A DNA stretch of 64,000 nucleotides from assembly GCA_013396915.1 (NCBI GenBank), contig VWZL01002570.1:27334-91333 (forward strand), given 5' to 3'. The number at the start of each line of letters is the position of its first letter. Positions within the stretch are counted from its first letter, which is position 1. Shown piece after piece: positions 26,590 through 38,900 of this stretch. A model generated the notes under the pieces. The model saw nothing but the letters and a program-made list of their open reading frames with translations, was not told where the DNA came from and did no database searches. This DNA comes from Stercorarius parasiticus. Taxonomy: Eukaryota > Chordata > Aves > Charadriiformes > Stercorariidae. The position numbers were made by a program, and so were the translations under genes.

Positions 26590-27130
26590 ATTCATGTCTG
26601 CCTTTAAAGGTTGAATATTCTTTGCCTTATTAAGTAATCACTATTTCAAGTCCCTGAAATATCGAGCTGAAAGACCGATTAGATATTACTCTGACTGTGC
26701 TGTTTGCTCTAATTTAGATTTATGACTATGTCAGTTTAAGGAATGAATCGCTCATATCAAACACAAAAGTATTCGTTTCGTTTTTCCTATGGAATAAAAT
26801 GTTTCATTCACTGGCAAAATTCCCAGACCTTCAATATGATGGGAATAAATTATGTACATTTACATGGCACTTTTGTGAATTCTTAATTAAGGAATGGTAA
26901 CCGTGATCTGAAAAGAAGCATTTTATGCAGTGAGAAAAAGAATAAATCCATTAGCCTCTATAAATTGCAAGATTTAGCAGGAATGATAGATTTATGTTTG
27001 CTTTTAATTTTCTCCCATTGTGTTAAAAAGCCCTTTAACCTTTGAGTATTGATTAGGAGCAAAGAGTGAATAAATTCTGCTTGCTTTAGAGGTAAACTTT
27101 TCATTTTGACAATTTTAGTGCAGCAGATCT
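26590..27130. other. possible conserved non-coding element (speculative)
   Basis: About 540 bp of AT-rich but complex sequence without simple repeats. It contains TTAATTAAGG (near 26883-26892), several TAAT/ATTA cores, ATTAG motifs and an octamer-like run TGTACATTTACATGG. This composition is common in vertebrate developmental enhancers, but it is also common by chance in AT-rich DNA. There is no direct evidence of conservation in a single sequence. Confidence 0.2.
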
Positions 27131-27138
27131 AAGCTTGT

Positions 27139-27178
27139 TAAAAACAAACAAGCAAACAAAAAAAAACCACCCCAAAAG
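27139..27178. repeat. A/C simple tract
   Basis: TTAAAAACAAACAAGCAAAC followed by an A9 run and CCACCCC. It is the reverse-orientation equivalent of the G/T tracts elsewhere in the window. Confidence 0.75.
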
Positions 27179-29151
27179 CTATATAATATAGCATTCTTTA
27201 CAGTAGCAGAGTGGCATAATTCCGGTCAGTGCAAATGTTAAAATGTTTTATGGCCTTTTACAATTCTAGTTATAGTACACAGAGAATTAATCTACAACGC
27301 TTCTTGTAGTTCTCGAGTGTTATTTCCGATGTTTCACCCTATCCTGCTAGCACGACAGAGGACCACTCAATTCTCTTAAAATTCCTGTTATATTTACTGC
27401 CATCAAAAGAAAAAAGTGCTTCTTAGTTGCAGCTCAGTGAAAGCATCTGATCTTAAGTATAGAAAAAATTAAATACCTACTAGGCAGCTGTCATTTTAAT
27501 GCATCTTATCTGTTGCATATCTTGACAGAAATTTTGGCAGTAGATGTGTGTGCATTCATGTGCATATATGCACTTATAATATAAAGGAAATATAAAAGAA
27601 TATAAAGACCAAGATGAATAGAAATTGTTCGTTATCAGGATACTACTAACAAGATGAATATATGCTGAAAAACAGAAAAAAACCCCAACCTATTACCCTT
27701 TAAAGGGCCTTGTCACTGGCATCTCGTGGCCCCTTTTCATGGTCAACCACATGACTGAATCTGAGAGCTTGACCTCATCAAGCAAAATCTGGGCAAAGAG
27801 CTACTATCTAGGTGTGTGAACACACAAGATGTCCGCAATGTGCTTAGGTGTGAGTAAAAAATATGTAAGTGGAAAGTTATTACATGGTGTACCAAGATGT
27901 AACATGTACCTCATTATCAGTTACTGCCATTTCATTGTGTGGCTGCTGCATGTCACTGTAGAGAGAGAGTCACAAGGGAAGATGTGAATGAGGTTATAAA
28001 ATTTCTGGTGGGGACTAATCCTTTGATCAAGGACTGGAGCCAAACCTGGAATCAATACCCATCAGCCAAGACGTGAGCATCAAGATTTAGGTTACTCTGG
28101 AAGACTCTTCCCAGCCCATTCCCACCATAACTCCATTGCAGCCCTGGCCACAAAGCTTGGCTGAGTCACAAGCCAAGGACCACGCACTCTCCAGAGACTA
28201 AGTATTACTCAGAGAAGAACCTGAAGATCAGTCTTGGCTGGCCTGGGAAGATGCTTCCCAGACTCCCTATGATGACAGCTGTGAAAATTTTATTTCTCTG
28301 AGCCTTAAGTCAAACACTTGGTGGACTCAGAGGCAAGGCACCCCAGCCCTTCACCACTAAAAATCCGCAGTGCAGAGAGTTTTTATGCTCCTTGATTTCC
28401 CTTGACATTCTGTTTCCAGCTCTACTCCAGGTTTTGCCCTGGGCTTTTTTGTCTCCAAATCTGATATTATTCAAATCCATGAACAGAGGACTCTTTAGGT
28501 GTTGATTTCTGAAAAACAGATAAAATGGCCACTACCTCATGGAGAACGTTATAATTATCTGCTCTCTTCCCCCTTCCACCCTCATCCTAAATTACAGCAT
28601 AGCTTTTTTCTGCAAGACTGAGATTATCCAGTGAAAAACCCACTGCAGGCTATTCTGCAGGCCACAAATACACCACAAACTAACAGTTTGTTTAAGTGTT
28701 TGAAAAAAAAATACATACACAGAAACTTGCTACTTGCTATAAAAATTTTCAATGAGTTTAAAGCTGTTGTGCTACGCCCTGTTGCTAATGTAGGTTTATG
28801 TCATTATTAAGACGTAACAAAAAGAAAGATTTTTCAAAATGTAAATGGTGGAGATGAAGCCCACTGTCCCCAAGGTACAAGCAAGCTTTGTTGCTTGATA
28901 TTTCAGAGTACAAAGATGCTGCTTAGCAGGAAAAAGTGAGTAGTCTGATAGGATGTGTAGAGAAAATATTTACAGAAGTGCACGTAAAAACTTTCTTTGC
29001 CTTTTAAAGTTCCCTTTATGCTTCAGAATTATAGCTATTATCCTAAAATTAATGGAGTGAAGGTGAATGACCAGCAAAGTACATTGAGAGAAATATGTGT
29101 AATTCAATACTATTAATGCAAATTACAGGGAAATTAAAGAACACCAAAAAA

Positions 29152-29199
29152 ACAATTAAGGTGCTGTAAGGACAGACAATTAAGGTGCTGTAAGGGCAG
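29152..29199. repeat. 24-bp tandem duplication
   Basis: Two adjacent 24-bp copies (29152-29175 and 29176-29199) of a unit beginning ACAATTAAGGTGCTGTAAGG differ at one base (GGACAG versus GGGCAG). A partial third start, ACAAAT, follows. On the minus strand this yields a repeated C-P-Y-S-T-L-I-V peptide in an otherwise unremarkable frame. Confidence 0.92.
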
Positions 29200-32100
29200 A
29201 CAAATGAAGAAATGCTAAGACAAAATACATTTAGATCTTTGCAAAATGGTGATTTAGACCAAAATATCATAATGGTTTATGTATTAGGAGGGTGTAAATG
29301 TCAAATGAAAGCATGGATTTAAGAATCACAAAAAAGAGTATAATTAAGTCCTAGAACAGAAGTGATGTGATAGTAGAAGACCCAAGTGATAGAACAGAAA
29401 TAAAATTAGGCTAAACATTCCAAGAAAATCTATAAAGCATGGTGCTCTAAAGGACGTAATGAAACTTGTTCTTTGAGTTTGAAATTAGAGGAAAGATTGG
29501 AAGTTAAATCGTAGGGAACTCTCTCCTGTTGCAGGGGGCTGGGCTAGGCTGAGATTACTGTTTTTCTAGAGTTTTTGAACTAAAAACTGCTTTAGGAAAC
29601 CTAAAGCAAAATGAAAACCAGGAATAAAAGAGGAATGCCAGGCAATGTTCGTCTGCAAACTTATATGTGTTCAAAAAGGTGGCATATAGCAGAAAATGCA
29701 TAGAAAACAAAATAAACTGTCATGTCAGCTTTCAGCTATACTGACGAAAGAGATGATGCACAGTATATTAGAAGTTTAATTTACTGGGGGAGTGTGTGGT
29801 GTCGGGGTAAATGCATGCTGGACTTGCTGTTAGCTCTGCACTGCGACATTTCAGCTTGTGCTGGCTTTGGTCATGGGGGGAGGTTCATACAATGCTACCT
29901 TCACTGCCAGAGCTGCTCTCACTTGGAAAACATAAAGCCTATTCCCTCCCCTTCCTACCTCTCCCTCGAATCCACATTACAAAGATACATACCTTCTCAA
30001 AGCCGGTACACTTGCACATGACCAATGGCTCACTTTTTAGGCATACAAAAACCTTCTCATCTCCTTTTCTTCCCCTCCCCAAACATTCTCTTTTAAAAAT
30101 ATTATAAAAATTCTGTTTCTTTTGTTTCGATTTTCAAGTAAAGAGGACAAGAGTGAACACTATTTAGCAACTATCTAGATGTGGCTTTGCAAAGGTAGAT
30201 AAGCTAAGTATTCACATCACAGAAAATACTGCAAAAGTATATATATACCAGAACACATCAGGGTGATATTTATGAATTTTGTGACTTGTGCAATAAGTAC
30301 CATAAAAACCCACAACATTCATAATATGACTGTTTCAATATTTGTCTTTCTGATACTTAAATGTTATGTTAGATGTTTGCAAGGAGGGGGATGAACAGAA
30401 TGAATTTTTTTTCCTTTTGGAAGTGTTGGCTTACATGTGCCAAACTTTCAGACGCATTAGTTTTCTTTGTTTTAGGTCACAGACCTCAGCTGTGGCTGCT
30501 GCTTCTGCAAACAGAAGTGGAGCAGAGCTGAGAAATGCAAATAAATGCCACAGGCTACTTTATGCTGGAGGCCCTGAGCACAACTTACACTCATGGATGA
30601 TGAGTTAGGTCTCACAGCTTATGAATCGCTGTTCTCTGTGCATGCACCACAAGTCCAGTGATTCACATGTTTTGTGTCACGCTGTAGGTAAGAACCGTCC
30701 CAGTTTTGATGAATTGCTGGTGTCTGTCGGGGTTCTTTCAAGCTCGGAACTAGGTCACGGATCCTGTGGGACCGCTCTGTAAGATAACACTGGTCAGAAA
30801 ATATATGTAGTAGACAGTGAAAAATAGGTGTGGAAAGATGCAAGAGTGAAAAACTCTTTAAAACTCTAAAATATACATGCACAAAAAATTACCACAGTAA
30901 TTTGGATATCAAGGTGTGTGGAAACAACTGGGCTAAGTGATCTGCTGATTCTCTCCCATCTTAAGATCTTGTGATTCGTTTCTAGAACATATTCAATTAT
31001 TCTTCACTGATGTGAACTCCAATTTTAAAAGTAATTAATCATTGAGAAACAAAGTCATACTGACTTTGAATTACACTTAGAAAATATTTTAGGTATTCTT
31101 GAAAAATTTACAAAAGTTATTTAATGATTTAACATCACATATTCAGTATTGTTTTTCTTTATGCTTTATTGTTTTTCTTGATTCTTTCATGCTTGTGAGC
31201 ATATTTATTAAAGATGTAAACCTGAACATGCTGAATTTTAGGAGGTCTGGCTTTTGATGAAGTATGAAAAAAAACACTAGAAAGATGTAACTCACTTTTT
31301 CTGAACTAAATTATCCTCTTTTCTTTCCAAGAAATAAATTTTATGTAAACTCTTTTCTACTGCTGTTACTGCATATCTTATGATAGCGTTATACCTCTCA
31401 CCCAAGCTGATATGGAAGAGTCAGCACAAAATATCAGTCTTAGTGTCAGATGATCCTATTGATTGTAAAACCTGTAGTTGATGGAGTACATAAGATTATA
31501 TTCATCCTGTGGTATTTACAGTTTCACATCTAGTACTTTATCAAATGATACGAAAACATATTTTTCATTTTTCTATTTTATTTATGTTATGTTTCATAGA
31601 AGGACCAAGTTCTCTTTCCTTTGAACCCTTCAAAATTTTGTCATTGACCTCAAGGAGGCCTGACTAACCACGTGGATGAAAAAATATCACATAATTGAAG
31701 AGAAGTAAACATAACTGAAGCCATATAAATGACTTTTAAAATTTATAGAATAAAAAAGTTGGGATTTTCATTATAAATGTTTTGAGCATGCTATCAATAA
31801 AAAGTTCTAATTAATTCCTACCCAAAAGCTGACAACATTCCTTCTACAGTTCTCTTAGTTCATCTTTTTTAACCAGAAAAATTAAAATGCTGAAGTTCAC
31901 AGTCAATCTATTTGCTGCATGATATTAATTATCATTGAATTAATTAGCAATCATTCTTCCATATTTCTTTGCAGCAGACAATTTGCCAGCTAGAAATGTG
32001 AAATCTCAGATGATAGCATATTACAAATGTCTTCAAAGGTATTTAGTAAAACTTGTCACATTTTAGTGTTTGTAATTTTCCAGGACTCAGAACTTTGTAT

Positions 32101-32892
32101 TCTTGCAGTAGTCATTAGGAATGGGAAGGTTCATTTCATTGATTGCTCTGTGAGAAGGCTGTTCAGGTTCAGATGGAGCAGAAAGGTTACTGGAATATTG
32201 GTTAAATGCTTCAGTGGTCTGTGACGAATCTCCAGTCATGCTCTTATCACAGCTGATGAATTTAATTTTTAAAAGGTGTTAAAACTGAGTACTTTTCAAG
32301 GCTGTAGAAGGAACTGAATATACACAAAATGGTAATGTAGACAATAGCAATCTCCTTGCTTTTATATGGAAATTACTATCATGTAGAATCAGTCAGTGAA
32401 GAATTCTCAGATTGTTCCCCCAGAAAGTTTCTGATCAAGATATTTTTCTTTCATTTTAATGGATGAAACTCTACCAATAAACATTTCTGTATATATTCTG
32501 GTCTATGGTAGCCAAGTCAGATACTGTAAGTGGCCATCATAAAATGAGAAATTAACATATGAAAATAAGGCAGTGGGTGCAAAAATATGGACAGGAATGC
32601 CTGGTCATTTTTATTTCAAATATTTGCCCAACAGTTTTAAATTATCTTTCCCCCATACATTAGCATCATTATTTTCACTGGATTTCAAGCAACGGCTCTT
32701 AATTTGCTAGTATCTGTTTTACTCATTTCATCTCTATGCAGCTCTTTTGAAATGACAACATAAAAATGAACCTGTAAGTAGTCAAAAAGTATCCAGAATA
32801 AAAAATCTGAATCTGATTTTTTGAAAAAGTATTTCTGTAGCATTCCTTACTTTATGTGAGGGAGTATAACCCGTCATACGACGTGATGAGTC

Positions 32893-32930
32893 AAAAAAAA
32901 CCAAGCACCCAAACCCAAACCAAAAAAAAA
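32893..32930. repeat. A/C simple tract
   Basis: An A8 run, then CCAAGCACCCAAACCCAAACC and an A9 run. Confidence 0.75.
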
Positions 32931-35900
32931 GGAAGGGACAAGTTTTATTTTATTTTAACTAATATTACAGCCATATTATAGCCTATAGATGTTGACTACC
33001 TGAAGATATTGCCTGTTCTACTGCCTTCAGTCAGATTTGGCAGAAGTCATATCTGCAAAATGAACACCGGGCAAGAAATAGGCTTTCTGATTTGCTAGCA
33101 TTAAGCATATCTTAAGGAAGGGATTATTTTAAAATTCTTTCAGTTCGTAGGCAAACAAAATATATTAAATATTTACATTGTTTGTCTTTTAAAGTTAAAA
33201 TAGTTTGATGAAATATGAAATAGTTTTAATTAAACTATTTTAATTAAAAGATACATCAAGACAGTGACTCACTGACTAAACAAAAAAAAGAAAGATTAAT
33301 TCTAGTATATTGAATTGAGTCATTTTGGTTTTGAGGTTCATTTTTATTTGACTGAGTTATCAAAATGAACAAATCATTGTAGGTAAACAAATTTATAAAA
33401 TCAATAATTGTTTGAAAACACTATACATGGTGGGTTTGCCTGCATTTATTAAATATTTTCACCGAGATCTAGTTCTGGCCGTAAGTTTCATCCTCAAGGG
33501 ACTGAATTTTCAAAACCCCTTAAATAACCAATCAAAATATGTGTTATAAAGCGGATTTGCATTTAGGGTGAAGAAGTAGTTTAAAGACAATGTAAATCAC
33601 AAAAGTATTTCGCTATTCCCATTGCACTTCTGAAAGGAAATCAACAGAACACTGTAAGCTTTTTGAAGAGTTTTGTGTTTGTTTAAATGCCAGCGGTAAG
33701 TAGGTGATTACAGGAGGATTCTATCAGTTTTAAGGTCATCTCAAAGCGTTACGTACAATTACAAAAGATAGAAAAATCTATAGAGCTTCTGTATGATTAA
33801 TCTAGACCAATTAAAGACCATTTATCTGTAACATCCTACCAACAAAGTGCAGGTTTCTAGCTATGCAAAGATTTGAGCACAGCTCTGAAATCAATATGAC
33901 CAAACAGGAAGGGAGGTCTGTAAGCTCCATTAGTGTCAGTGAAACTATGACACAGTTACAGAAACTAGGGATCTCCTTGGCCTCTTTAAAGATACGCACA
34001 TCTAAATTCTCACCTGACCAGGAATTAAAATTGCAATTGAAGATTTGCTAACCAAAATATTCTCATCTTGTTCAGCCTCTCACTGCTTTCGATGATACCC
34101 AGTCTTTGTTAGGTGCTAAGAGGTGTGACCAATCTTCATTTGTGTGCCGAGGCTTATTAGAATATAATGCAAACAGAACTGTTGACTGATCTAAGAAAGG
34201 AGAAGTATCTGCTTGGATGTAATGCTTACTTCTATGTAATATTAGTCATGGCTAAAATATTAAAAATTCTTTCATTTCTAATAACATTGAAACACTGTAT
34301 CTTTTAACCTCAGAAAACTTTAATTTTGAAGGAACATTTTTGGTGCTGCCATGAAAAAGAATATATGATGGGAATGTTCTTTACTGCATTTTATACAACA
34401 CTGAATTCTATAAGGTCTCATGAGCTATCATGAAGACTTTGGACTGGATTCTGGCATGGTGTTATTGATGGCAAATCAATAAAACCACAAAACATTCAGT
34501 TGACTAAGCAATTGACATTTTACAAAAGTTCAAGCATACATTTGTTATAACTGTCATTAGTCTTTCATGATACTAAAAAAGTTAGAGACTGAGACCAAAC
34601 CAGAACAAAATAAAACTTCATATCACACTTCATAAATAGACATAAATCAATTTTTTGCAGAGCAACATGGGAAGTGTTCTGTGATTGTGTAGCATTGCAA
34701 AATGCAAGATCTGGAGAGTTAATGTGAACATGGAACAAACAGAAAAAAAATACCAGATGCAAATCAACCAAAAAAAAAAAAATCCTCAGTAATGCAGGAA
34801 AACATGCCGTCAAAGCATTTTAATTCTTTCCTTTTATTGAAAGTTCTAGGAAATTATTAATTTCATCCAAAAGTTTGACTTAAGTCAGATGTAATTGTTT
34901 AATTGTTTGTGGTTTTTGTTTCTGTCAAACACTTCGCCAATAATCTTAACAATAAACCTTATTGCTTTGAGAATTTCTTCAGTTCTTTTTTTGATATGCA
35001 CTAATGGTGATTAAAGGACAAAGTTGGCCTGGTAATTTTCAGTAATGTCTCTAAATAAACTTTAATTTTTCATTTAAACTTGCTTTTAAAACTGTGGATT
35101 TCCTAGCTGAAGGAGTATTTTCTATACTAAAAGATGAGTTTAGAAAACTAGCAGAAAATTCCTGGGACACATATTCAAATGAAAAACAAATACATACAGA
35201 CTGAGATAGTGATGGAAAAGTAGTACTTAACCGTATAAACTCAATCTGTCACAACGCTGGCTGGTTGGTTATGGTGCTCTTTTCACTACTAAAATCTTCT
35301 CTGAACAAAAAAGTAAATTAATTTATAATTATTCAAATTCAAGCAGGTTTTCAGAAAGTTGAGTCTGAACAGACAAAATATTTTGTAAGAATTTGAATAC
35401 AGCGGGAAGGTGAAATATGTAATTTGAACTGATTTTCTGTTCACAAATAATATCTGACACATAATACGGAAATAACATTGTGAAAAGGAAAATAAGTTAA
35501 TTCTTTTAAAATTAAACAAAAACTCCCCAAACCTTTTCTTAGTTATTCTTAAGGAACAGACAAAATATGGGGGCCTAATCTAATATACACCACAGAAGTA
35601 ATGTAGGCTTACCAATTCACTATCATTTCAGGCTTAAACTTCTGCTCAGAATTCCATAATACCATCAAGCACTAAATCATAAAGGGGTGAATGCTGAAAT
35701 TCCCTTTTGTGTGGAAAATACACAGCTTTGCAACACTTATAACCCCATTAGTAATATTTTAAAATATATTTACATTGCCCAATGAAGCAGACTGGCACGC
35801 AAATGGATTTCTGAAAGTTTTTGTACTGGTTAGGTATATTAATATCCTACCTGATATCTAACTTGCATCAGTAGTTACCTAAATCTCTTTGAAAGTTTGT

Positions 35901-38900
35901 CCCAGTTCCTTTACAAATCTATATTCTCAGCATGGAATTTAAATGAAAACTAATGTATTTCTCTGGCGGTGGCTGTTCCCACAGAAGTTATTTTCATTTA
36001 AGTGAATAAAATATATGAATTACTGATAAAACAACAGTTGGTATCTTTCAGAATTTCAAAGTTCAGATGTCAGCACAGTGTATGTTTAAATTGAGTTGAC
36101 TTTAACAAAGTCCCTGCTCTCTTAAAGCTTTTCTGCATATATGTGAGTGACACTTACTTTACCAGGGAATAGATTGCTAGCCACTGCAGATACTGCAGCC
36201 ATTTCGACAAGTATTTTCCTGGCTAAAGCTTTTGACATGCATAACATGTATGTCATGCAAAGATGCTTAGGGCTCTGGACTACAGGCAGGGGTTGCAAAG
36301 TCATTTTAGAAAAAAATGTAGAAAGTAATTATCTTGCTAGGGAATATTTGCACTGTTAACTTGTATTTACCACTAAATCAGCTTCTGTAATGCTTGTTCC
36401 AATGACTCAATGTATCATTTGGACAGAGCTCCCAGTAGCATGCTAAATATACCCAGCTCTTCAATAGGACTTCTGAAATTTACTGTTCATCCAACCAGCG
36501 CTGTAACAAATTGCCAGCAGTGAGAACAGCATGTGTTACTAGAAGGTTAGCTAGTCTTCGACTTCAGCCTATGCACTACAGATGATATTGGCAAAGTGTG
36601 TTAAGGTCAAATGCCTTTCTTAAAACCATACTTAAAAACGTTTGCTATGATACAGGTCTTTAAGGCATAGCTATACATCTGTGCACTTAGAGCTAGGCAT
36701 CGTGTTAGCAAAACAGGAACTGAAGTGGCAAGACAAGTGCTACAGCATAAAATAACTGTTAAAGCAAGAATGGAAAGTCTTTTCTGTTCACTGTGTTTAG
36801 TATAAATCTGCTGTGACATTCACATTTGTGCTTTGAACAAGTTTGACTATATCTGTTAACATTTCAGTGTGTGTGATTTTTTATTTTTTTTTTAATTTAT
36901 GAAGAAACAGGGAGTACTATTGTTAATCAACCTGATTTTGCTGGAGACAGATCAATTTGTAAATAGGACCATTATGGCATATTTCTGCAGCTGGCAGTGC
37001 AGAAAGGTAGTCTCATAAAGGTCTGGGACAATATGCAAAGGCAGAAATATCCAAGTTAGTGGTCATCAAAAGTGTCTGAATCTCTTCACTTACAGAAATG
37101 GTGGGGCACTTGTGCCTGGTGGTGTTTTCTTTTTCTTACGTATAATGTGTGTCTCACCCAGGAAATGCTTACTGACCACCCTTCGCTACATCTCTGTTTT
37201 CTTTTGTTAAATTTCACGTGTGTCTGCCAATAAGGTAAATGAAGTTCTCTTTTTTTTTTTCTTGAAGAAAACATCAGGATTTGATCGATCCTTCCTGATC
37301 CAACATTATCTAAGATCAACGTAAAAGCTCCTCATCTTTTAAGAAGAAACAAATCAGGCTCATACTGTTACAAAGTCATCTTTCATTCATACGTAAAAAA
37401 AGGAAAAGAAGACATCAGTAACATACAAAATAGTATGTACTATGTCATTTGAGGTTTTTTGTTACTGCCAACTTTCTGAATTTATTACAATTCCTTCAAA
37501 GATAATTTTAGCATGCATTGTACGTCCTACAAAAGAAATATTGAAATGGTGTGTTTCCACCCACTAGATCATGATCAAGTACCTCAAAAATAGCTTGCTT
37601 CTGTCAGAGACTGTAAGAGTCGAGTTCCCATTTGTGAAGTATTGTATGCAAGTATACCACAGAGGAATTAAATGCTTCAGTATCTGTGGGAAAGCTGTAA
37701 GTTACTGGAAAATATCCTCCTAAGCACATGTGAAAGAAAAAAAGTCACATTGCTCTCTTCTTCACGTGGAATAACTGTGTACCTCAGTTAAACACTAAAC
37801 ATACGTACATGTGCAATGGTTGACAATACTGTGCAGTTATTCTGTCAGAGACAAATTCAACCCTCTTGGAGGGCGTGAATGTAGCTGATTCTTTGCAGGC
37901 ATAATGTGCACAAACAAGTATTTGCTGCTTCCTGCAACAGTACACTGTTGATACGAGTGATGTTAGAGGAAAAGCTCCTCATTTGGAAGGATAAATACTG
38001 GTGTATCTGTTTTGTCCTTTGTAATCAGTAAAGAGTTTGTGCTGCCCATATTCCAAGCTGACAGATAAGGTACATGGTTGTGACTAACAACGCTTGTAAG
38101 TGCTACTGAGCTGACACCAGCCCTGTGCAATCACCTTTTAGGTTGATCAGACATTTGTGGGTTGGTCTGGCCTGTATCAGCTAAGAAGTCATTGCAGAAT
38201 TCAGCCGATATAATAAAGTTGTAAGAAAACTTAACTTCTAGAGGCCGAAACTGAATGTGCCATTATTATTTTGTATGTATGTTATGTTTCATATTTTCAA
38301 ATATTTGTAAAGTCCCATACAAGTAGAAAGCATTGTTAGACTGACATATGTGGAGAAACAATGTAATAACATTGATTCTTACACCTATGCACATGTCAAT
38401 TGGTAGCAGAACAGTGGCCTTTGCAAAATGCGATAAGATGCACTGAACAACTACATACTTGTATTATAGCATGACCAGCTCAAATAGAATCACAGACAGA
38501 ATCTGCTACTAAGTGGATTCTGTACCCCATTCTCCAAAACGCTGCTTTTGTCAACTGTACTACTTCAGGTAATGATAATTTAGCTGCTGGTCTTTGACCT
38601 TTGTTCTTGTAGTAACCATATGAAAACCATGAAGACCTCATTTATTTTATAGCACCACAGAATAGGCAGGAGACATCACAATCACACTCTGACATGCAGT
38701 TGTGAATTTGTAAGGAATGCATTCATTAGGAAACCACCATTTCCTTATTTTCTTCTGCGAACCTTGCAGTATCACAACTATCATACATTTTTTGGTGAGG
38801 TTTTCCTGTCTTTTAAGTGTTTTGCAGGTTCAGATTCTGTAAAGCACTCCATCATTCTTTCACCATCTTCCAGGAGTTTAGGATTTTATTTGGAAGTCTC

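Larger units (their letters stand above)
15372..29151. other. AT-rich non-coding stretch, no gene recognised
   Basis: No gene or named repeat was found. The longest open frame (15576-15950, minus, 124 codons) is low-complexity in composition and looks like chance. Contents include T tracts (16653-16668, 24673-24688), a G/T tract (24611-24646), an A/C tract (27139-27178), short hairpins at 19478-19495 and near 19539-19554, and a 14-16 bp direct repeat CAGGCTAACC near 22215-22240. A GC-richer segment at about 27990-28440 has no usable frame. The segment at about 26590-27130 resembles conserved non-coding DNA. Confidence 0.6.

Noticed and set aside
38483..38503. CR1-tail-like AATAGAATCACAGACAGAATC
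   Set aside because: It resembles the CR1 8-bp tail repeats, but the next bases do not match the CR1 3' UTR, so it is probably coincidence.
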